Below, piece by piece: positions 49,908-58,643 of a DNA stretch of 64,000 nt. The first letter of the stretch is position 1, and each line of letters opens with the position of its first letter. Source of the stretch: DASXAI01 sp963798445 (lineage in GTDB: Bacteria; Actinomycetota; Acidimicrobiia; Acidimicrobiales; Ilumatobacteraceae). The notes beneath the pieces were generated by a model that had not been told where the DNA came from, did not search any database, and saw nothing but the letters and a program-made list of their open reading frames with translations. Where the stretch lies: positions 310,001 through 374,000 of the forward strand of contig CAWCTH010000008.1 in assembly GCA_963798445.1 (NCBI GenBank), in the 5' to 3' direction. Both the position numbers and the translations under genes were made by a program.

Positions 49908-50671
49908 CAACGCGACCGCAGCGACGCCCACCGACGCTGCCGCGGCGCGGCCGCGACAGCGGAAAGGCGCTCGGCCCGCAGCGCGTCGACCTCGGGCTCG
50001 GGGAGGGGATCGAGCGGGCCTACCACCCACGACAGCAGCAGATCGGCGAGAGCAGGGTTGCGCACGAGCACGGGGCCGTGCAGGTAGGTGCCCACGATCC
50101 GGCCGGCGTAGGCGCCCTCGGTGCCGTCGACGCCGGAGTTGCCCACGCCCGTCAGGACCCGGCCGAGCGGCTGGGCGCCGGCGCCGAGGTACGTGCGGCC
50201 GCCGTGGTTCTCGAAGCCGGTCAGGGTGGGCAGGCCGAGCGCCGGATCGGGCTCCACGCTGATCTCGCCCACGGCTCGCGGTACACCTTCGCCGGGAACC
50301 GTGTCGATGTCGAGCAGCCCGAAGCCCGGTAGATCCCGCCCGTCGGTCGTGCGGAACCGGTGGCCCAGCAACTGGTAGCCGGCGCACACCGCCAGCAGCA
50401 CGGCGCCGCCGTCGAGGGCGCGGCCCAGCGCGTCGGTGGCCGACAGTTCGGCGTAGGCGAGCGACTGCGGCGCATCCTCACCTCCGCCCAACAGGTACAG
50501 GTCGGCCGATGCGGGCACGGCCGTGCCGCCCTCGTGCACGATGAGCTCGGCCCCATGGCCCCGCCACCGGAGGCGGGCCGACGCCACGATGCCGTTGCCG
50601 AGGTCACCGTAGGTCCCCAGCAGATCGTGGGCCAGCACGACGATGCGCACGGCGCTCTCACGAGGGCTCAC
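49907..50671 (-). CDS. gatD: Lipid II isoglutaminyl synthase, glutaminase subunit GatD
   Basis: 254 residues, a CobB/CobQ-like class I glutamine amidotransferase. RIVVLAHDLLGTYGDLGNGIV opens it. The nucleophile Cys is in LLAVCAGYQLLGH (about 94) and the catalytic His in GTYLHGPVLVRNP (about 193). With MurT it amidates the D-glutamate of lipid II, releasing ammonia from glutamine. It overlaps murT by 14 bases, and the two subunits work as a complex at the cytoplasmic membrane face. Confidence 0.93.
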   Translation of the reverse strand: MSPRESAVRIVVLAHDLLGTYGDLGNGIVASARLRWRGHGAELIVHEGGTAVPASADLYLLGGGEDAPQSLAYAELSATDALGRALDGGAVLLAVCAGYQLLGHRFRTTDGRDLPGFGLLDIDTVPGEGVPRAVGEISVEPDPALGLPTLTGFENHGGRTYLGAGAQPLGRVLTGVGNSGVDGTEGAYAGRIVGTYLHGPVLVRNPALADLLLSWVVGPLDPLPEPEVDALRAERLSAVAAAPRQRRWASLRSR

Positions 50672-51950
50672 GGGCCAGCGCTCCCTTCACTTGCCAGAAC
50701 GCCGTGTACGTGGCCAGCACATCGGCGCCCAGGCGGCGGCCGTCGGCCAGTGCGGCGGCGAGGGACGGCGCGACCCGATGCTGGACGTCGGCGTAGCGGA
50801 GGCGCACGGCGAGATCGGTGGCGCGCTCACCGGCCACGATCACCTCGCGGCCCCGAAGGCGTTCGACGGGCACGTCCCACAACCACGATGGATCGCGACC
50901 GTCGGGCTGGTTGGCGTTGAACACGAGCACGAGCGGTCGGGGCCCTTCGGCTTCGAGCACCTCCAGCACCTCCAGCCAACCGGCTGGGTTCTTCCCCAGG
51001 AACAGGCGGCCCGGGCGGTCCTCACCCCAGAGAGCCCGGTAGCGGCCGTCGACCTCGGTGACCGCCGTGAAGGCGGCGGCGGCATCGGCCGGTGCTACCC
51101 CCAGGACCCGGGCGGCGGCCATGGCCATGGCCGCGTTCGAGCGCGTGTGCTCACCGGGGAGATCCATGTCGAGGGTGATTGCGTCGGTGCCGATGTGCAC
51201 GACGTTGCCGTCGATCGTGACCTCCGGTTGCGGGCGCCGGTGCTGGCACGACCGGCACGCCCACGCGCCGTCGTCGGCGTAGTCGATGCGGCCGCCGCAG
51301 GCGGGACAGCTCATGGCGTCCCACCGCCAGCGCATGCCCGCGGCCACCCAGACGACCTCGACGCCGTCGGGTACGGCGTGGGCGACGATGGGATCGTCGC
51401 AGTTCGCCACGACGGTGACGCCGTGCGCGCCGCTCAACGCGGCCCGCCAGCGCACGGCGTTGCTACGGACCTCGGCCATGCGGTCGATCTGGTCCCGAGA
51501 CAGGTTGAGCAGGACGACGACGCGGAAGGCGACCTGGTCCATGACCGCCGGCAGCCAGCGCTCGTCGATCTCGGCGACGAGGCTCGTGCCGTCCGGATGG
51601 GACTGCAGCAGCGACGACACGACGCCGTTGGGCAGGTTGGCCCCGTGGGTGTTGGTGAGGACCGGCCCGGCGGTGTCAAGGGCGGTGGCGATCAGGCGCG
51701 TGGTGGTGGTCTTGCCGTTCGTGCCGCTGACGGCGACCGCGGTGACTCCCTGCGACGCACGGGTCAGGACGTCCGGGCATACCAGGGTGGCCACCTTGCC
51801 GCCGATGACGGCGCCGTTGCCTCGCCCCAGCCGCAGTGACGCCCGTTGGGCGGCCCGCCCGAGCGCGCCGGCGAGGCGCAGACGGGTGCCGCCGCTGGCG
51901 GGGATGGGACGCGACGGGTCGGGGGTGGGCGGTGCGGGCGCCATCAGCAC
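50658..51950 (-). CDS. murT: Lipid II isoglutaminyl synthase, Mur-ligase subunit MurT
   Basis: 430 residues. The ATP loop is VSGTNGKTTTTRL (about 73), the Mur-ligase centre has LTNTHGANLPNGVVSSLL and LLNLSRDQIDRM, and a zinc ribbon (CPACGG...CRSC, about 217-237) is the feature that separates MurT from other Mur ligases. The C-terminal DUF1727 domain follows with DVLATYTAFWQVKGAL. It forms the GatD/MurT amidation complex. The start is GTG 51950 or ATG 51944. A TAACGT -10 lies a few bases upstream, so the message may be leaderless. Confidence 0.93.
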   Translation of the reverse strand: MLMAPAPPTPDPSRPIPASGGTRLRLAGALGRAAQRASLRLGRGNGAVIGGKVATLVCPDVLTRASQGVTAVAVSGTNGKTTTTRLIATALDTAGPVLTNTHGANLPNGVVSSLLQSHPDGTSLVAEIDERWLPAVMDQVAFRVVVLLNLSRDQIDRMAEVRSNAVRWRAALSGAHGVTVVANCDDPIVAHAVPDGVEVVWVAAGMRWRWDAMSCPACGGRIDYADDGAWACRSCQHRRPQPEVTIDGNVVHIGTDAITLDMDLPGEHTRSNAAMAMAAARVLGVAPADAAAAFTAVTEVDGRYRALWGEDRPGRLFLGKNPAGWLEVLEVLEAEGPRPLVLVFNANQPDGRDPSWLWDVPVERLRGREVIVAGERATDLAVRLRYADVQHRVAPSLAAALADGRRLGADVLATYTAFWQVKGALAREPS

Positions 51951-51953
51951 CGG

Positions 51954-51992
51954 TACGTTACGGCCATGGCGAACGCGCCGAGCCGTCGATGA
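51954..51992. promoter_or_regulatory. Overlapping divergent promoters and an 8-codon leader frame before nnr
   Basis: The 38-base gap between murT and nnr holds TACGTT (plus, 51954-51959) and TAACGT (minus, 51960-51955), -10-like elements sharing the same bases. ATG 51966 opens an 8-residue frame (MANAPSRR) whose TGA overlaps the nnr ATG at 51989. Coupled translation from a leaderless mini-frame is possible. Confidence 0.4.
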
Positions 51993-53347
51993 TCCCCGTC
52001 GTCACCCCCGACGAGATGCGCGCCATCGACGCTGCCGCGCCCGAGCCGGTCGAGGTGCTCATCGAGCGGGCCGGGGCGGCGCTGGCCCGAGCGGCAGTGC
52101 GCATGCTGGGTGGCACCTACGGCCGGCGCGTCGTCGTGGTGGCGGGCAAGGGCAACAACGGTGCCGATGGCCGGGCCGCGGCCAGGCGCCTGGCCCGCCA
52201 GGGCGTGCAGGTCACCGTGATCGAGGCCGCTGACGCGCCGGCGACGTTGCCGGGATCGGATCTCGTCATCGATGCGGCCTACGGCACCGGCTTCCGCGGC
52301 ACCTGGAACGCGCCTGACCCTGGCGGTGCTCCCGTTCTCGCCGCCGACATCCCGAGTGGTGTCGACGGCTTGACCGGCGCCGCCGGCCCAGGGGTGCGCC
52401 CGGCGACTCGTACCGTCACCTTCGCCGCGCTGAAGCCCGGTTTGGTGTTCCCGCCCGGCAGTGCGTTGGCAGGCGAGGTGGAGGTGGCCGACATCGGCCT
52501 CGCCACCTCACTGGCCACGGCTCACGTCCTGGAGCGCGACGACGTGAAGCGATGGTTGCCGATCCGACCGCCCGAGTCGCACAAGTGGCGGGCCGCCCTG
52601 TGGGTGGTGGCCGGTTCGTCGGGCATGCTCGGCGCCGCTCACCTTGCCTCGCGCGGGGCGCAACGCTGTGGTGCCGGCTACGTCCGGCTGTCGTCGCCCG
52701 GCGTGGCCCAGGACTCCATGGCGCCGACCGAGGTGGTGGGCCGGTCGCTGCCGTCGTCGTTGTGGTCGTCGGACGTGCTCGGCGATCTCGCCCGGTTCCA
52801 CGCACTTGTCATCGGCCCCGGGTTGGGCCGGGCCGACACCACCGCAACGAGTGCCCGGGAGGTCGTCGCCAACGCCGCCCTCCCGGTCGTCGTCGACGGC
52901 GACGGTCTCTTTGCGCTGGCGTGGTCGTCCGACGGTGCCGGTGCCGTGCTCCGCTCGAGGCCGGCGCCCACGGTGGTGACGCCCCACGACGGCGAGTACC
53001 GCTTGCTGTGCGGCTCGCCGCCCGGAGCCGATCGCATCGCTGCTGCCCGCCGGCTGGCCGCCGAGCTCCAGTGCGTCGTACTGCTGAAGGGTTCGGCCAC
53101 CGTCGTGACGGCGGCCGACGGCCCGGCCATCCTCGTCGACACCGGCGATGCCCGCCTCGCAACGGCAGGCACGGGCGACGTGCTGTCGGGGATCATCGGC
53201 GCGTTGCTGGCCCAACGCATGGACCCCCTCCAGGCGGCGGCCACCGGGGCGTGGCTCCATGGCCGGGCGGCCCGCCTCGGTCCGGCGCATGGCTTCGTGG
53301 CCGGCGACCTGCCCGATCTCCTGCCCCGCGTGCTGGCCGACCTCTAG
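51989..53347 (+). CDS. nnr: Bifunctional NAD(P)HX epimerase/dehydratase
   Basis: Repairs hydrated NAD(P)H. 452 residues. The N-terminal YjeF epimerase domain has VVVVAGKGNNGADGRAAARRL, DAAYGTGF and ADIPSGVDGLTG. The C-terminal ADP-dependent dehydratase domain has SGMLGAAHLASRGAQRCGAGYVRL, VIGPGLGR, VTPHDGEYRLL, LLKGSATVV and the catalytic AGTGDVLSG. ATG 51989 gives MIPVVTPDEMRAIDAA. It is first of an operon through tsaD. Confidence 0.95.
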   Translation: MIPVVTPDEMRAIDAAAPEPVEVLIERAGAALARAAVRMLGGTYGRRVVVVAGKGNNGADGRAAARRLARQGVQVTVIEAADAPATLPGSDLVIDAAYGTGFRGTWNAPDPGGAPVLAADIPSGVDGLTGAAGPGVRPATRTVTFAALKPGLVFPPGSALAGEVEVADIGLATSLATAHVLERDDVKRWLPIRPPESHKWRAALWVVAGSSGMLGAAHLASRGAQRCGAGYVRLSSPGVAQDSMAPTEVVGRSLPSSLWSSDVLGDLARFHALVIGPGLGRADTTATSAREVVANAALPVVVDGDGLFALAWSSDGAGAVLRSRPAPTVVTPHDGEYRLLCGSPPGADRIAAARRLAAELQCVVLLKGSATVVTAADGPAILVDTGDARLATAGTGDVLSGIIGALLAQRMDPLQAAATGAWLHGRAARLGPAHGFVAGDLPDLLPRVLADL

Positions 53348-53357
53348 CGTGGTCGCG

Positions 53358-54515
53358 GTGACCTCGCCCCAGCTGCATCCGGGGCGACCGGCCTGGGCTC
53401 GGATCGATCTTGCCGCCGTCAGTCACAACGTGGCCGTGCTGCGGCAGGCGGCGGCCCCGGCGGCGGTGTGGGCCGTGGTGAAGGCGGACGGCTACGGCCA
53501 TGGCGCGGTGCCCGTCGCCCGCGCCGCGCTGGCGGCGGGTGCCGCCGGCCTGTGCGTGGCGTTGGTGGAGGAGGGCGCCACCCTTCGGCGTGCCGGCGTG
53601 GGCGCGCCCGTGCTCGTCCTGGCCGAACCGCCGCCCTACCAGTACGGCGAGATCGTGCGATGGGGCCTGCGCACCGTGGTGTACACGCGACGGGCGATCG
53701 ACGGGCTTGCCGCGGCCGCCACCGCCGCGGCCGCCACCGTGGCCGTCCACCTCAAGATCGACACCGGGATGCACCGGGTAGGTGCAGCTGCAACCGACGC
53801 GTTGGAACTGGCGCACCGCATCGTCGAGCGACCGGCGCTGGTGTTCGAGGGCGTGATGACCCATCTGGCCATCGCCGACGAGCCCGCCGATCCGTACACC
53901 GCGCGGCAACTCGACGCCTTCGACACGGTGCTGGCCACCCTGGGCAACAACGGCCTTCGGCCGCCACTGATCCACGCCGCGAACTCGGCCGGCGCGCTCG
54001 CCCACGAGCAGGCCCGGTACTCGTTCGTGCGGGCCGGCATCGCCGTCTACGGGATCGCGCCCGGGCCTGGGGTCGCCCACCTCGCCACCGCGCTGCGCCC
54101 GGCCATGGACCTGCGCACCCGCGTGAGCTTCGTGAAGCGGGTGGCCGCGGGAGAGCGCATCTCCTACGGATTGCGGCATCAGTTCACCAACGAATCGGTC
54201 GTGGCGACCCTGCCCCTGGGCTACGCCGACGGCGTGCCGCGGCGGCTGTCGTCCAGCGGGGGGGTGGTGCTGGTGGGCGGGCGCCGCCGGCCGATCGTCG
54301 GCGTCGTCACGATGGACCAGCTCATGGTGGACTGCGGCGACGACGATGTGGCCATCGGTGACGAGGCCGTGCTCATCGGGCGCCAGGGGGCCGAGGTCCT
54401 GACGGCCGACGAGTGGGCCGGCCGGCTCGGCACCATTGCCTACGAGATCACCTGCGGCATCAGCACCCGGGTTCCCCGCCACTACGTCCATGGGGCCGCC
54501 GACGCCGACCTATAG
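53358..54515 (+). CDS. alr: Alanine racemase
   Basis: PLP enzyme making D-alanine for peptidoglycan. 385 residues. The PLP lysine is in WAVVKADGYGHG (about 39). HLKIDTGMHRVG, NSAGAL, RAGIAVYGIAPGP and the base tyrosine in RISYGLRHQ, plus PLGYADGVPR and TMDQLMVDCG, complete the fold. GTG 53358 is preferred; GTG 53349 is in frame. With MurT/GatD and GlmM/GlmS nearby, it adds to the cell-wall precursor theme. Confidence 0.96.
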   Translation: MTSPQLHPGRPAWARIDLAAVSHNVAVLRQAAAPAAVWAVVKADGYGHGAVPVARAALAAGAAGLCVALVEEGATLRRAGVGAPVLVLAEPPPYQYGEIVRWGLRTVVYTRRAIDGLAAAATAAAATVAVHLKIDTGMHRVGAAATDALELAHRIVERPALVFEGVMTHLAIADEPADPYTARQLDAFDTVLATLGNNGLRPPLIHAANSAGALAHEQARYSFVRAGIAVYGIAPGPGVAHLATALRPAMDLRTRVSFVKRVAAGERISYGLRHQFTNESVVATLPLGYADGVPRRLSSSGGVVLVGGRRRPIVGVVTMDQLMVDCGDDDVAIGDEAVLIGRQGAEVLTADEWAGRLGTIAYEITCGISTRVPRHYVHGAADADL

Positions 54516-54526
54516 CATCGACGCGC

Positions 54527-55099
54527 GTGCCGGGGCCACTGGAACTGCTCGCCGCGGACGCTGCGTCGTGCACCCGGTGCCGGTTGGCCGAAGGCCGGCG
54601 CAGCGTCGTGTTCGGCATGGGCGACCCGATGGCGCCATTGATGTTCATCGGTGAAGGCCCGGGCGCCGAAGAGGACCGCCAGGGGCTTCCGTTCGTCGGG
54701 CGCAGCGGCAAGCTGCTGGACCGGCTGATGTGGGAGGAGCTCGGCACCACCCGCGAGCACGCCTACATCGCCAACATCGTGAAGTGCCGGCCACCGGAGA
54801 ACCGGGATCCGAAGCCCGACGAGATCGACGCCTGCCGGCCCTACCTCACCCAGCAGCTCGACCTGATCCGCCCGGCCGTCGTGATCGCCCTCGGACGGTT
54901 CGCGGCGCAGTGGCTGCTGCAGACGACCGACGGCATCATGCGCCTGCGGGGCAGGGCCTACCCCTTTGCCCACGGCGTGCTCATACCCACGCTGCACCCG
55001 GCGGCGGCGCTGCGGGGTGGGGCGGCGCCGCTCGGGCAGATGCGGGCCGACTTCGTGCGGGCCAAGCTGGCGCTGGCCGAGGCCGGAGCGCGCCGATGA
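54527..55099 (+). CDS. Uracil-DNA glycosylase, family 4 (iron-sulfur)
   Basis: Removes uracil from DNA. 190 residues. Four Cys are placed as in family 4: SCTRCRLAEGR (two), IVKCRPPENRDP and ACRPYL, for a [4Fe-4S] cluster. MFIGEGPGAEEDRQGLPFVGRSGKLLD is the active-site and uracil-binding segment and TLHPAAAL holds the catalytic-region His. The start is GTG 54527. It is a common neighbour of tsaE in Actinobacteria. Confidence 0.93.
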   Translation: MPGPLELLAADAASCTRCRLAEGRRSVVFGMGDPMAPLMFIGEGPGAEEDRQGLPFVGRSGKLLDRLMWEELGTTREHAYIANIVKCRPPENRDPKPDEIDACRPYLTQQLDLIRPAVVIALGRFAAQWLLQTTDGIMRLRGRAYPFAHGVLIPTLHPAAALRGGAAPLGQMRADFVRAKLALAEAGARR

Positions 55100-55578
55100 C
55101 CGTGCGGCTGCACACCTCGTCATCGGCCGCCACGAAGGCACTGGCCGGCATCTTGGCCGAGCAAGTGCGGCCGGGCGATCTGCTGCTGCTGGTCGGCGAG
55201 CTGGGCGCTGGCAAGACCACCTTCGCGCAGGGTTTCGCCCTCGGACTCGGGGTCGAAGAACCGGTAACCAGCCCGACGTTCACGCTGGCGCGCGCGTACC
55301 CTGGCCGCCTGCCCATGAACCACGTCGACGTCTACCGCTTGGAGCGGATGGCGGAGGTCAGTGACCTTGCCCTCGCTGAGCTCATCGACTCGAACGGCGT
55401 CACGCTGATCGAGTGGGGTGACGCCATCCTCGCGGCGCTGCCGCAGCTGTACCTCGAGGTGCGGCTGGAGTTCGGCGACGAGCCCGACGACCGCGACATC
55501 ACCGTGCGCCCGGTGGGGCAGGGCTGGCAGCTCCGCTTCCCCGTGGTCGCGGCCAAGTTGGAGCCGTGGCGGTGCTGA
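55096..55578 (+). CDS. tsaE: tRNA t6A biosynthesis ATPase TsaE
   Basis: 160 residues. The P-loop is GELGAGKTTFAQGFA (about 34-48), with TSPTFTLARAYPG and NHVDVYRL (Walker B region) after it and LIEWGDAI near residue 112. TsaE works with TsaB and TsaD to add threonylcarbamoyl to A37 of ANN-decoding tRNAs. The ATG overlaps the preceding gene by four bases and the end overlaps tsaB. Confidence 0.95.
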   Translation: MTVRLHTSSSAATKALAGILAEQVRPGDLLLLVGELGAGKTTFAQGFALGLGVEEPVTSPTFTLARAYPGRLPMNHVDVYRLERMAEVSDLALAELIDSNGVTLIEWGDAILAALPQLYLEVRLEFGDEPDDRDITVRPVGQGWQLRFPVVAAKLEPWRC

Positions 55579-56273
55579 TCCTGGGGATCGAGTCGGCGAC
55601 CGAGCAGGTCGGCTGCGCCATCGGCGGCCACGAGGGGGTGCTTGCGGCAGTGGAGGTCACCCGGGGGCGCCGCCATGCCGAGACCCTCGCTCCCGCCATC
55701 GAGTTCTGCTGCCAGCGCGCCGGCATCGCCCTGACGGAGATCAGCGTGGTCGCCGTCGACATCGGACCCGGCCTCTTCACCGGGATGCGCGTCGGCATCG
55801 CGACGGGCAAGGCGCTGGCCCACGCGTTGCGCATCCCGATGATCGGCATCGCCAGCCTCGATCTCCTGGCCTTCCCCCTGCGCCACGCCAACCGGGTGAT
55901 CGCCACGATCATCGACGCCCGCCGCGGTGAGGTCTTCTACGCCTTCTACCGCCAGGTGCCCGGTGGCGTGCAGCGGCTGTCGCTACCGGTCGTCGGCTCG
56001 ACCGACGACGTCGTCGCCGACATGTACGCCCTCGGCGACGACATCCTGTGCGTGGGCGATGGCGCGCTGCGCTACCGCGACGCCCTGAACGAGGTGCGCG
56101 GCATCGAGTTCGCCGACACGTGGCTGGCCTACCCGTCGGCGCGCCCACTCGTGCAACTGGCCCACGCCAAGGCGTTGCGCGAAGACTGGGTCAACCCGTG
56201 GGAGCTCGAGCCGATGTACCTCCGCAAGCCTGACGCCGAGATCAACTGGCCTACGAGAGCAGGTCAACGATGA
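55566..56273 (+). CDS. tsaB: tRNA t6A biosynthesis protein TsaB
   Basis: 235 residues of the ASKHA fold without a full catalytic site. LILGIESATEQVGCAIGG, VVAVDIGPGLFTGMRVGIATGKALAHAL and DARRGEVFYAFYR are family features. TsaB dimerises with TsaD as scaffold. GTG 55566 or 55572 lies inside tsaE. The stop overlaps rimI by four bases. A C-terminal LEPMYLRKPDAE motif is typical of actinobacterial TsaB. Confidence 0.94.
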   Translation: MAVLILGIESATEQVGCAIGGHEGVLAAVEVTRGRRHAETLAPAIEFCCQRAGIALTEISVVAVDIGPGLFTGMRVGIATGKALAHALRIPMIGIASLDLLAFPLRHANRVIATIIDARRGEVFYAFYRQVPGGVQRLSLPVVGSTDDVVADMYALGDDILCVGDGALRYRDALNEVRGIEFADTWLAYPSARPLVQLAHAKALREDWVNPWELEPMYLRKPDAEINWPTRAGQR

Positions 56274-56839
56274 GCATCACGCGCCGCGCCCTCGTACTGC
56301 CCGATCCGGCCGACATGCACGTGCGCATCATGCCGATGAAGCGCCGCCACCTCCGAGCAGTGATGCGCATCGAGGATCAGGTGTACCCGCGCCCGTGGTC
56401 GCTCGCCGTCTTCCACGGTGAGATCGGGGCCAAGGACGGATCACGGCTCTACGTCGTGGCCAAGGTGGACAGCGCCGTCGTCGGCTACGCCGGCGTGCTG
56501 TACCAACTCGAGGACGGCCACATCACCAACGTGGCCGTCGATCCGGCCCATCATCGCCACAAGATCGGTTCCCGGCTGCTGCTCACGTTGGCGCGCCAGG
56601 CCCGCAGGGCCGGCTCCAAGAACCTCACCCTCGAGGTGCGGGTCAGCAACCGGGGCGCGCAGGCGATGTACCACTCGTTCGGGTTCGCCCCCGTGGGGAT
56701 GCGCCAGCGGTACTACGAGGGTGTCGAGGACGCCATCGTGATGTGGGCCCACGACATCGACTCGCCGGCCTACGCCGATCGCCTGGATGCGCTGGAGCAG
56801 GAGCTGCCGGGCCGCACCACATGGGACGGGTTGGCATGA
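56270..56839 (+). CDS. rimI: Ribosomal protein S18-alanine N-acetyltransferase (RimI-like)
   Basis: 189 residues, GNAT fold. VRIMPMKRRHLRAVMRIEDQVYPRPWS, HITNVAVDPAHHRHKIGSRLLLTLARQA (acetyl-CoA loop) and NRGAQAMYHSFGFAPVGMRQRYYEG are characteristic. RimI acetylates the S18 N-terminus in E. coli; in Actinobacteria the substrate is less certain. The operon place between tsaB and tsaD is typical. The last codons lie in a 17-bp tandem repeat. Confidence 0.9.
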   Translation: MSITRRALVLPDPADMHVRIMPMKRRHLRAVMRIEDQVYPRPWSLAVFHGEIGAKDGSRLYVVAKVDSAVVGYAGVLYQLEDGHITNVAVDPAHHRHKIGSRLLLTLARQARRAGSKNLTLEVRVSNRGAQAMYHSFGFAPVGMRQRYYEGVEDAIVMWAHDIDSPAYADRLDALEQELPGRTTWDGLA

Positions 56840-56910
56840 CGGTCGGGTTGGCATGACGGTCGGGTTGGCGTGACGGTCGGGTTGGCATGACGGTCGGGTT
56901 GGCATGAGGT
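56827..56910 (+). repeat. 17-bp tandem repeat across the rimI-tsaD junction
   Basis: CGGGTTGGCATGACGGT is present four times in a row from 56827 (the third copy has GTG for ATG) and a fifth partial copy runs into the tsaD start. The first unit supplies the rimI stop and the last supplies the tsaD ATG. Confidence 0.92.
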
Positions 56911-57926
56911 CGGTCGAGGTCGGTCCCGACACCATCGTCCTCGGCATCGAGACGTCGTGCGACGAGACGGCGGCGGCGTGTGTCATGGGCGGCTCCGACG
57001 TGTTGTCGTCGGTGGTCTCGAGCCAGATCGATCTCCACGCCCAGTTCGGTGGGGTCGTCCCCGAGATCGCCAGCCGGGCCCACGTCGAGCTGATGGTGCC
57101 CGTGATCGCCCGTGCCGTCGTCGAGGCCGGCATCGAGGACGCCCGCATCGACGCCGTCGCCGCGACGGTGGGGCCGGGGCTGATCGGTGCGCTGCTCGTC
57201 GGGGTCTCGACGGCCAAGGCGCTCGCCCTCGTTTGGGACGTGCCCTTCGTGGCGGTCAACCATCTCGAAGCGCACCTGTACGCGGCGTTGCTCGAAGACC
57301 CGGACCTCGAACTGCCACTCGTGGTGCTGCTGGTGTCGGGTGGCCACACGATGCTGATTTCGATGGAGGACCACGGCCGTTACCGGCTGCTCGGCCAGAC
57401 CATCGACGACGCCGCCGGCGAGGCCTTCGACAAGGTCGCCCGCTACCTCGGACTCGGCTATCCGGGCGGCCCGGCCATCGACCGCGACGCCCGGCGGGGC
57501 GACCCGTCGGCCATCCGCTTTCCCCGCGCCCTGCTCGACGACGGCCTCGACTTCTCGTTCTCCGGCCTGAAGACGTCGGTCGTGAACCACGTGCGCCGCC
57601 ACCCGGAGGTGGAGACGGCCGACGTGGCTGCCAGCTTCCAGCAGGCCGTCGTGGACGTGCTCGTGACGAAGGCGCGCAAGGCGGCAGCCGAGGTGGGCGC
57701 CAAGGCGATCGCCCTCGGCGGGGGTGTCGCGGCCAACTCGCTGCTGCGCCAGGAGCTGCTGCGGGCCTGCGACGAGGATGGGCTGCGGGCCTTTCTCCCC
57801 AGCCCGTCGATGTGCACCGACAACGCCGCCATGATCGCGGCGACGGGCTGGCACCGGCTGCGCAGCGACGGTCCCACGCCGCTCGACCACGGCGCCGATC
57901 CCAACCTGCGACTGTCCGTGCTGTGA
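56904..57926 (+). CDS. tsaD: tRNA t6A37 threonylcarbamoyltransferase TsaD
   Basis: 340 residues. LGIETSCDETAAACV begins it, SRAHVELM (about 59) and NHLEAHLYA (about 116) supply metal-binding histidines, VSGGHTMLI and the GLGYPGGPAID, FSFSGLKTSV and GGGVAANSLLR blocks complete the nucleotide site. Catalyses transfer of threonylcarbamoyl to tRNA A37. The ATG lies at the end of the tandem repeat with no good ribosome-binding site, so translation may depend on coupling. The stop overlaps the lipoprotein GTG. Confidence 0.95.
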   Translation: MRSVEVGPDTIVLGIETSCDETAAACVMGGSDVLSSVVSSQIDLHAQFGGVVPEIASRAHVELMVPVIARAVVEAGIEDARIDAVAATVGPGLIGALLVGVSTAKALALVWDVPFVAVNHLEAHLYAALLEDPDLELPLVVLLVSGGHTMLISMEDHGRYRLLGQTIDDAAGEAFDKVARYLGLGYPGGPAIDRDARRGDPSAIRFPRALLDDGLDFSFSGLKTSVVNHVRRHPEVETADVAASFQQAVVDVLVTKARKAAAEVGAKAIALGGGVAANSLLRQELLRACDEDGLRAFLPSPSMCTDNAAMIAATGWHRLRSDGPTPLDHGADPNLRLSVL

Positions 57927-58633
57927 CGCGTCGACGGCGGCCGGGCCGCGGGCCTGGCGCGCTCGTCGTGCTCGCCGCGCTTGCGCTCGCGCTACTGGCG
58001 CTGGCGGCCTGCGGCGAGGCCGAGGCGGAACCCACGATCACCTCCGCCCTCGAAGCGGTGCCCCTGCGACTGAGCGGCGGGCAGTCGGTGGAGGTGCAGC
58101 TGGCGAGCCGGCAACCGGCGACCGGGAGTTGTGAGCCGCTCCCGGCCGGCCAGCGCCTGCGGATCCTCGACGGCGGCCTCACCATCTCCGTGCCCACCGA
58201 GGTGGTCGAAGGCGGGCCGGCTGACGTTGCGGCGCCGGGCGGCGGCACCGTGCGGATCGTGCCTCACACCAAGGCCAGCTACGTCGTCGCCCCGGGCGGC
58301 CAGGCTCACGCCTCGCTCGACGGGACCCTGGCCGCCGGCGGCGAGGCCGATGTGGCCGGCTTCGTGGGGGTGGACCTGAGCCGGACCAGCCCGGTGGGGG
58401 CGGCGCGCGCGGTCACCTGGCTGGCCCGCACGCTCGACGACGCCGGTGCCTACGCCGCGGTGCTGCGCGGCCCCGCCGGTGCGCCGGACGAGCCAGGGGC
58501 CATGTGGGCGGCCGCCGGCGTGACACCCGACGGCCGCCTGGTGACGGTCCGCTCCACGAGCGCCGGCACCACCGACGTGCACATCGGCCCCAGTCCGGAC
58601 CCCTGCGCGTACCGCACGGCGTCGCCGGCCTGA
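57923..58633 (+). CDS. Putative lipoprotein of unknown function
   Basis: 236 residues from GTG 57923, overlapping the tsaD stop. It starts with basic residues (TRRRRPGRG), then a hydrophobic run ALVVLAALALALLALAAC ending in a lipobox LAAC. The mature part is Gly/Ala/Pro-rich beta-like sequence with no domain recognised, and has possible Cys pairs (SCEPLP near 70 and PCAYRT at the end). It is probably exported and lipid-modified. The function is unknown. Confidence 0.75.
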   Translation: MTRRRRPGRGPGALVVLAALALALLALAACGEAEAEPTITSALEAVPLRLSGGQSVEVQLASRQPATGSCEPLPAGQRLRILDGGLTISVPTEVVEGGPADVAAPGGGTVRIVPHTKASYVVAPGGQAHASLDGTLAAGGEADVAGFVGVDLSRTSPVGAARAVTWLARTLDDAGAYAAVLRGPAGAPDEPGAMWAAAGVTPDGRLVTVRSTSAGTTDVHIGPSPDPCAYRTASPA

Positions 58634-58643
58634 CCGGCGTCTG

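Noticed and set aside
49170..50387. Apparent 405-residue protein joining a GatD-frame shadow to the methyltransferase
   Set aside because: The first 160 residues are Arg/Ala-rich reading of gatD in another frame. The methyltransferase starts at the ATG complementary to 49905-49907.
56827..56910. CRISPR array
   Set aside because: The 17-bp units are directly adjacent with no spacers, and there are no cas genes.
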